DNA of 64,000 bases from Nemopilema nomurai (Eukaryota > Cnidaria > Scyphozoa > Rhizostomeae > Rhizostomatidae). Made by a program: the position numbers and the translations under genes. Below are positions 53,002-62,000 of the stretch, one piece after another. Within the stretch, counting starts at the first letter, position 1. The number at the start of each line of letters is the position of its first letter. The notes under the pieces were generated by a model that did no database searches, was not told the DNA's origin, and worked only from the letters and a program-made list of their open reading frames with translations. The DNA is taken from assembly GCA_003864495.1 (NCBI GenBank), contig ML133401.1, positions 6,856,698-6,920,697 on the forward strand, written 5' to 3'.

Positions 53002-56000
53002 CTAGGCAGAAACAATTCATGTTCAATTCTAGATTCAAAGCAGGCAAAATTCAGAAACATGTGCCTTTTAACTTTTCACCCCACCTTCCAGCATTTGAGG
53101 TGATACTAATGTAGCCTCGCTACGGATCCTCCACGAGAAAATACTGTAACAACTGGAAGGTGGGATGAAAAGCTGGAAGGTGGGATGAAAAGCTGGAAGG
53201 TGGGAGAAAGTGTCCATGAAAACATTGAATAACTTTGTACCACCTGACAGATTATAGGCTAGGGGGGTGGGGGGTAATTTTGCTGTTATAAACAGGCCCT
53301 AAACCTGTCACTGCCTGTTTACTTTTACATAAATTGGAGTTTGAGCTTCCTTTCTGGGTCCCGATCTTTGGCAAAAGCAGCAAGGAGGTAACACTCTGGC
53401 CACATCATTAGGTTCCGGCGGGCCAATCTGGCCATTCGTATGGACACTTCATTCCAGTTCAAGAAGTGCCTCTTTGTCTTCAGCAGACAGCGACATTTTG
53501 TAAAAAGGAACTTAGCGTGCTCCACGTAGGGACATTAAGGATGAAATTAAATGGTCAAAGTGATTTTATAACATTATTGAAAACAATATTCTTGCTCCGT
53601 CGTTTACGAATGTAATAGAAAAGTATATCATACAACTGACGAAAACGTATCTGGTACAGATATTTGCTTGGAATTCTTTGAGAAAAATTCAATGCTGAAT
53701 CGTGTTTATATAGGAATTTTGAAGATAGCGTTATCAACGCGTCTGTTAGATCGTTTTTTGGCAGATGTAAAATCAAAACGTGAATATGGAAAACTTGCTA
53801 TTAGACTCTTAGTCCATGCTGTCAAAGCTGTTGCCTCGAGATTACTATTAAAACTTTACAAATCGCCTTACCGATAACATTCATTGAAGTAACTTGGATT
53901 TTCTTTAGATCATTGTTGGCAAACAAACGTTGGAGACTCAAGGGTAGGCAGGTGCCAAGGGAAATAGCTCAGCGGCCCTTAGGGGCTGTTGGGGTTATGT
54001 CTATGAAGGAGAAAGCCCGACATCTGTTCAACTGATCGGTTCTGTGAGCCACTGGTTGAGTGCCTCTGAGAAATTGAAGTGATTTCTTTCTGGGTTGCTT
54101 CATCATTGGTTCATGAAAGACTGGTTGCCTATTCAGTTCTATTCAGGGCCTTCACTATCCCTATGTCATTACAACACGCAGCACTAATAAATCTGCTTAC
54201 ACTTGCCTTAGTCCAATAAAAAACATGAATATAAGGCTATGGGTATTGGCAAAGTAAATACGATTGACTTAAAAATAAACTTACTTCATAATTGACAAAA
54301 TCACATATAAATCTTAATTTGGTCTCCAACAACACAATGGATTTTAGCGGTAGCATCTTATTCAATCGGTTTAATATTTCATCTTTTATTAACGTTGTTA
54401 TTGTAAATGAGTAGATATTTCACAAATACACATAACATGCCTGTTCAAACGGTAAGCTGTGAAAATCATTTGTGTAACTTGGGCATTAAAAAAATACCCT
54501 TGTGTTGCAAGTTTTTGAAAACTTTATTAAATATTTAAACCCCCAGCTGATTGTCTGCAAAAACTGCATTAATGCAGCGAGCACTCACAAAATAAAGTGG
54601 TTATGCGAAGGGTAAACACTGGGAGAGTCCTGGGAAGCTGACACAGCAGCCAATATAAGAAGCAAAAATTTTTGTTCAGCCAACTTTTAACAGAAACAAA
54701 TCAGAATTTAGTAGGTTCGCGTGGCAACAAATGCGAAAAACCAAATTTAAAAACAATTAACGTCGCCTTTGGATCCAAAGCCCTGAATGCACGAACACTT
54801 GACAGACAAAATGCGAGAACGCCTGACTTAATCTTATGCCAAACCAACTTACAGCTTTATCACTCGAATTGGCCTTCTGGTCTTTGAGCAACTTTGAGAC
54901 TTCACTTATAAGCACCTCCGGGTACTTTAAGCCAATGAGCCTCCTTCCATTGTCCAACTCCACTCGCACGACACGGAGCGCTCGATTTTCTCTCCTGTTC
55001 ACAAAATTGATAACCAAGTTTTTTTATTATGAAATGACTGCTATTTGCAAAAAACGACATTTCTAAGATTACGTTTACAGGAAACGGGTTTCACAAGTCC
55101 ACATCCATTAACGTCCACTTTAGCATTCTGCTAACACATGACCAGCCAAAGTGTGCTCAAATGAGATCGCCGTATGATAGTTTCAGTTTAGCTGCGACAA
55201 AAACGCATTTCTCTGAATAAGGCCTAATTTGGCCTCATGCACATAACAGGAACGGGATCCTTGTTAATCCGCTCTCAGAAGAAAGGCAGATTCTCATGCG
55301 ATGGAGGCCGGAACAAGAGCAGCCCTATTTCGACTATACCACTCACAAAACGTAGATTTACTTCACTACTTGGATAGACAAGTATAGAAAGTTTAACAAT
55401 AAAACTCAAAATAGGAGGATTTGAATTAAGCTAAGTTCAGAAATCTTTTAAAATTGACCTAGAAAGAAACAGAAACCGGTTTTAGCCAAAACATCGCGAA
55501 AGAAAGCCCAGCTCTTGTGTCAGGGAGACTATTTCGTCACCATATTACAGACCAAACTTCAATTTCGTCTATTTGATTCTTGGCGTCTACAGTATGCGTT
55601 ACAAATGAGGTTTTTTGCGAAATTAATCAAGGCACAATATTACATTAAGTATGGATAATAAATACAAAGCAAACAAAGAACAAGAAAAAAGATGAAGGCT
55701 TGGATTGCAGCTACAATCAGGATTTGAAGACCGCACTTTTTTCAATAAACGTGAATTAGATTGTTATCACTTGTACGAAAGCCTGGGGGACTAAACCATC
55801 AATGTACATTCAGCCAAAACGGATCGGAAAATAATTCCCTTAGGTTTGTCCCTACACAAAATGATTGGGTTGGCCTAGGCACCCAGCTCATGCTATTAGC
55901 TAAATAGAAACATGCTTGGCCTTAATCAATTCATCCTCTGATGGTTTTTCAAAATTCCACTAATAGGATTTCGCAACAGTCGCACTATTAATACGAAAAG

Positions 56001-59000
56001 AGTTCTAAATAAGGTGCAATATGACCTAGCGATTCGGCATCAAAACCATTCGACACATCAGACTAAAGGAAATTCTATCAAGTTACCAATTGAAGTGGCC
56101 ATCACAGTGGAAGAGAGCGATGGTTATTCATTTCAGACTTGAAGGAGCCTGTCAAGGTTTTCAAGGACTGGCACTAAATATACAACTCTTCCTCCCTATT
56201 AATAATCGGACACTTACGTTAGGCCAAGGCCCTCGGCATAGCGATTGACAACCAACTCCAATGTGCTTAGCAAAGAAATGATGCCCCCACAGAGCAGATG
56301 GAGATGTGTGATGCGACATCCAACTGAAAGACAAATCGCAAAAAGTCACATCTGCAATGACAAGCCTTCAACAATTGAGGCAGCATAAATACGAGCAACA
56401 TCTATCCAACTGCTTTTCGCAGCTTTGCGGACACGAGTGAACCTTAAACTTTATGAAATTCAAATATAGCTCTGTACAATCAAATACTTTCTATGGATAT
56501 GAATAAAATTTTCAGAGAAATTACTACTAGTACTAATGTAGGGTGCTCTGGGCAGGAGCAACTGAGATCTGCTTACGACTGGCTTGCATCACTGCTTCGA
56601 GGTCTAAGAGTCTCATTTCGAACAACCTGTGTTGCCTTACTGTGGGACATTGGAGGCAAAGGCGTAATTGGCTGACCTCTCCATTTGACACCAATGTGCT
56701 TATTTCATGTGTGTCATTAATACACTGATTGAACAACGCCTTCAGATCGTACATTGACAGCCTTAAAATGACCGTTGCCATACAAACAGAGGCAGCTTGT
56801 TGTCATTTGAACACGCAAGGGAGCAGACATGGCCTAAATTTGTGTACTCAAATTAATTGACGCACGTGGTCACAATGCTTTCTTTGCCTTTGACGTACTA
56901 ATTATTATGCTGTGAAAAGCAGGCACTCTTCCCCTTCTTTGCATTCACAACTGTCTATTAGATTCCATTATCAAGTTAAAAGTTTTGACAAGGATGCCGC
57001 AGATGACGTAAAACAATCTTCACATCTCATTGAAACCTTAATTTCACAGCCAAACCAGACGCTAGGTGAACTCCAGCAATAATCAATGGGCCTCCGCTCT
57101 ATTTGTTACACTTGACTTCTGTTTACCTTGATATGGATTGTTTTATAGTGTGCTGAATTGTCTCTCACTTATCATGCTTCCTTTGCAAAGCCTTTTGACA
57201 ATAAATCACCTAATGCAAATGGGTTATTAACCGTCTTGATCTGCTTGTGTTTCAATTATCTTCAAGACCTAGAGGAATATCTTGAGCTGGCGCCTGGCTA
57301 TCACCATTTGACGTTTCCATTAAACAAACATTGCCGCGAGGCTAGCGACCAGACGGGCAACCAGGGAGAGACCTGGGCACTAGGTTATCGCTGACCGTCG
57401 AGCCGAGCAAGTACCAATAATAATTGGCGCTGGAAATCAATGTAAGTGTCAGCACTTAGCAGAAGTCCTGAATCACTTTCGGCCGTCTTTACCAACCATG
57501 ATTTTATCCAACTTTTGTAATTCTTTACTTTGACTCAATTAATGTAATCACGGTAGTAAAGTGACAATAAACGATACCAGTCAAATATTCATTCTAGCTG
57601 GCGAAGTTTTCTCCCAGATTAGCATACATCAACTGATCTAGAGGCATGGCGTTTTAAACTAGAAGAGCATTCCTACGCTAACTTAAACTCGCAATTCACT
57701 CAATATGATCTTGCACATTCAAGCAGCCGATTTTCTATTAGCAGTTCCTACAGTAGCATCATCTTTTGAAAACATCCAGGCACAAGAAAAACGAAGGAGA
57801 TCGTTACCGGAGCAAGCTGGACCAGATTTGCAGCTAACACCATGTATACAGCTTGTCTCTGTCCTTTCATACTGCAGCATCCATCCCGACTCTAGCCAAA
57901 AAATACAAAGCAATGTATAGATCAAAGGGAAAGTAAAAACTCGAAACAAGTTCATTTCAATAGAGCGTCCAACGGATAGGGGGAAGTTGGCCCAACGGAT
58001 AGGGGGAAGTTGGCACAACGGACAGTGCGCTTTCTATCTTAGCGTTCAGATGTTAGCATAGAATCAGGATGGTTGTTGTGTTTACCGAGGGGCTTTCCCA
58101 AAAAGCCAGACTTGGTTGCGTGGTTACGTTTGCCCCAGCCACTTTAGAGGCTCGGTGGTTCCCTATAGCTTATCTAGTGTCTCCTGATTGGCGTTCGACG
58201 ACTAGGACCTTGATCGTGTTTGTCTTGGGACCTAAACAGCTGCAAAAGTGAAGAAGGAAGCACAAACCGAAGAAACCTGAAATTATCTGCATTTGCGACT
58301 CGACTTTTACCAAAAGCAGTCGGCACGAGTAAATCACAGGCACTTTGACACCATCAAGGGCGAGATAACATGGTCGAATCTCAGTACCTGCCTCGCTAGA
58401 TTCAACACGTCTGTACTTCTGCAAGAGGTCATCCTTTGTTTCTTCAAACGGCGACATTCCTGTGTTTGGCCTTTGCAATAAAAACACCAATTTTGCATTC
58501 TAAATCATTAACAGCCTCATTAAGATAACACGCTTGTGCTTTTCCAAAGCACTGAAGTTGCTCTGATCCAAGTTCGTCGAATGAAAAACTTATTCACTTA
58601 ACCGACTAACAAAATAACATTAATACTAATAAAGAGCTAAGAAGAAAATTGATTGCATCAAAAGAAACTTAAGCTTTACTTAGAACTTCATGGGATCTTT
58701 AACACAAAATACCTCATTTATTTTTCTAGTTCAATTCAGTAGGCACAAATTGAGCTGTCTATTCTAGGTTGCTTGATTATATAAAAAGATTCAGCAAGAT
58801 TAATCAAAGAGGCAAGTTTATTTAAGTCGGGCTACAAAGCATCAACGAGTCTATTGAAAAAGTGGATAACTTTACTACACTTCTTTAAAATAAAATAAAA
58901 TTCATGTTGATTTGCTATTAGGCTCAGAAGTTTAGCTGCCCTTTTAAACACATTTAAAGCAGAGAGTTGCCAAAAAGCTGGCTGATAAAATTAGAAAAAA

Positions 59001-62000
59001 GACCCTTCCTTGATGACCCTGAATCGCCATAGCATTTGTCAACTAGGCGACGGTCCTTCCTCAAACGCACATAAACGTATCGATAACACATGCACAGTGA
59101 CAATTGCCTACTGGTTGCTTACCGGTAAATAATAAACAAATTCGCTCCTTCGTTCTTGCCGATTGCTAATAGATAGAGTAATCTCCCTTTTTGTTCTCTC
59201 TTCGAACAGTAAAATCCATCCAATTCTCCTGCATGGCTTTCTCGTAATTTTAACGCTTTCTCCCAGCTTAGGCCACGATCGACAGATAGAACAACATGTC
59301 TGAAAATCAATTCACGTTGACTCAACTTAAATTCTAGGAAATCAACTTAAATACGATGAAAAACTGTTTGAAAACAGACTATTTGAAAGAGGAGACCTTC
59401 TGCTTAACATGCGATGTGTTGCATAAAGAATAACAATTCCGCATTGGCACATTTGAATTTGTGACGTAAATTGAAAGCATTGGTGATTGTTGATGTAAAG
59501 AGGCACAGTTTAGTGCCATGTGCTGTTTGGGGTGCACCACCTTGAGCCACGGCTTCATGTGAATCAGTGCAACATTAACACGAACAATCGTTGAAGATCA
59601 AAAGAGATGTAAGCAGCCAGGACTCCTCAATACTTAAACATCAATTTTGAGCCAAATGATGTAAGAAGACGGAGTCATAAAAACAAACTAAGAAGTACTT
59701 TGTTGTGACAGAGAAAATTTCGGCTTCTGAGAAGACGACAACAGGTTCTGTCACCAGTTTGATAGAGTTGCCCCTGACATCCGTCACGCCTTCATTGTAC
59801 CTGAAAATCAAAGCAGCCGGGTTAGTCAAACCACAAAAGCTCCAAATGCTTAAATCTGCGCTTCCTTTGGATTCTAAACCAGTCATGTATCTATGCAAAA
59901 TTTATTAATCTATACATTAATATTTTAGCAGTTGGAAAAGCACAGTTCTTTTTTTAAAAAAAGAAACAAGACTTAATTAGCCTTTACCGACTCTGTTTTT
60001 TGTGTGAAATGTAAGACCATTTTTGAACTAAACAAACAAAATTTTATGATAGGATATAACCTCGAATCTTTATCAATATTACACCACTGACGAAAATCTA
60101 CTTATTTTAGGCACTTAAAAGATCCAGGCATTAGATATGCAGCGGCTTCGAAACAGACCATCCCTGGTAAAAGCCCTTAGTATTTCATCTCATGTAACCA
60201 GACGAATAGTTCCGTAATTAAATCAGAAGCACTGTCTTCTCTCTACACAATCTAGCATCTATGCATCTACTTTTTAAAAATGTACTGAAATATTCAATAA
60301 TCGCGAAGATTAAAAATAACTAGCATTCATGCCAAAAATATTAAAAAATAACATTTCAAAGCAGTGTGAAAATCAAACTCTGGCGTTAAAACAAATGCTG
60401 TTTCCACACTTTCGTAGATTCAACTGTTTTTGCGATTACCTGCCATCTTTCTTAGCCGCCCTGATCAAAGACTTCATGCCTTCGTAAAAGTATGAAAATA
60501 TCTGCAATGAAGAAAACGGAGCTTGATGCACACTGGTCTTTATCAAACCAAAAAAACTCTCTCTTCAACGGTGCTCAAACAAAATAGATGAAAGAAATAC
60601 TTCCCAAGGCAAATGAAACCCGATTTAAAACCCAAGACATACCCTACTTTTTCTTCAAAATTATAGAGCACTTACGAGTTGTCAAAAAGCCAGCTCCCAA
60701 AAATCTTTATGAATAATTAGAGCACGCTTACCAAATTTTGTTTTACAACCGTTAGTCCTAGAATTCGGTTTAGAAACTTTGAGACATTTCCGGCTTCATT
60801 CGACTTGACTGAGGCTCCCAGAACATTCGTGTCAATCAAACTCATTTTAATGAGGCACTCCTAAAAGGGAAGAATGTGATAAAAAAGGTTCGTTGAAGCG
60901 GAAGATAAAAACCAAACAACTTCTTCTAAATCGTAAAATCAAAGTGGTTCTAATGTTCTTGGTAGGAAGAGCGTCGCTAAGTGTGCAGTTGACTTCGGTG
61001 AGAAAACAAAGCACATTAACAGTCAAATCAAAGGCGGTAAGAGGCAGGTTCTACAACCGATGGAAGATTATGTTTCATTTTCTCTTCTTACTAGATTGTT
61101 GAAGGCTTATTACCCTAAATGGAAATAGAAATGGACAAAATATCTAGCAGCGAACAGCGTATAAACATTTGTTAGTTTGAGAGAGAGATGAGAGTGATTA
61201 CCCGCATGGCGCTGTGAAATTCTTCAACGGTATACGCCTCGCCTGCCTGGGAACTTTCTAGCACATCTGACAGCCCAACGCCTTTAAACAACGTGTGCTA
61301 CAGTAAAAACAGCATTCATTTGTAAATAATCAACAAAGGCATGGCAAAATAGGAAGTATATGTGTCAGCGGAGGTGAGAATACATATGAAACACATTACA
61401 GGACAAGATACAAAACCCTTCAGCACTAAATCGCCATTTTAAAACGATTTACCATATAACATGCGCCAGGAGCTCATTTTCTGACCAACAGATTTAATTT
61501 CTCTACAATTAGATCAACTAAAACTGCCCGAAAAAGTCTAAATGACTCCCATAGCACTTTTGGCAAGCTGCAAAATCGATTCAAACGTCATTGTGGCATC
61601 GAAGCGAAAATTTTGCAAAAATTCGACGGGTCATTAACGATTAAAAGCATACCGAAATTAAAATACACCAACGACTTTAACATCCAAGCCTATTGAAAAG
61701 TTGCTGTGTCAAACATAAATTTCTCAAATGTCTGTATACAATAAAATTTGCACTCTCAAGCGTTCAATATACGAATGCAAGTCAATAGTCGAGGAAGCTT
61801 GTAATGGGATGTTATTGCAACGTGTAAGGTAGCGAACTGAAATTGTTACTGGGAAGACAGAAGCGGTAAAAAATTCTGCGACACGCAACATACGAAGTGA
61901 AAATGTATGGCAGGTATTGCACCGGCAACCATGGTACAGAGAGCCAATTTGTCGCCAAATCACAGCTATGTTGGGAAGCCAGCACACAATTTGATTTATG

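Larger units (their letters stand above)
58471..60731 (-). other. Short introns between exons 3 and 7 of the SBNO-like gene
   Basis: Introns 58471-59122, 59300-59698, 59801-60439 and 60502-60731 are AT-rich with no recognised element. Exon density here is the highest in the window. Confidence 0.55.

Noticed and set aside
54757..55017. Continuous 86-codon minus frame taken as a single gene
   Set aside because: Only 54853-54994 is the exon; both ends of the frame run into intron, as shown by acceptor and donor sites and by phase with neighbouring SBNO exons.
56533..56781. 82-codon minus frame as the missing SBNO exon between exons 8 and 10
   Set aside because: No family match; 56218-56323 has the right sequence, splice sites and length class instead.
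58293..58481. Plus-strand frame opposite SBNO exon 7
   Set aside because: Antisense shadow of the real exon on the minus strand.
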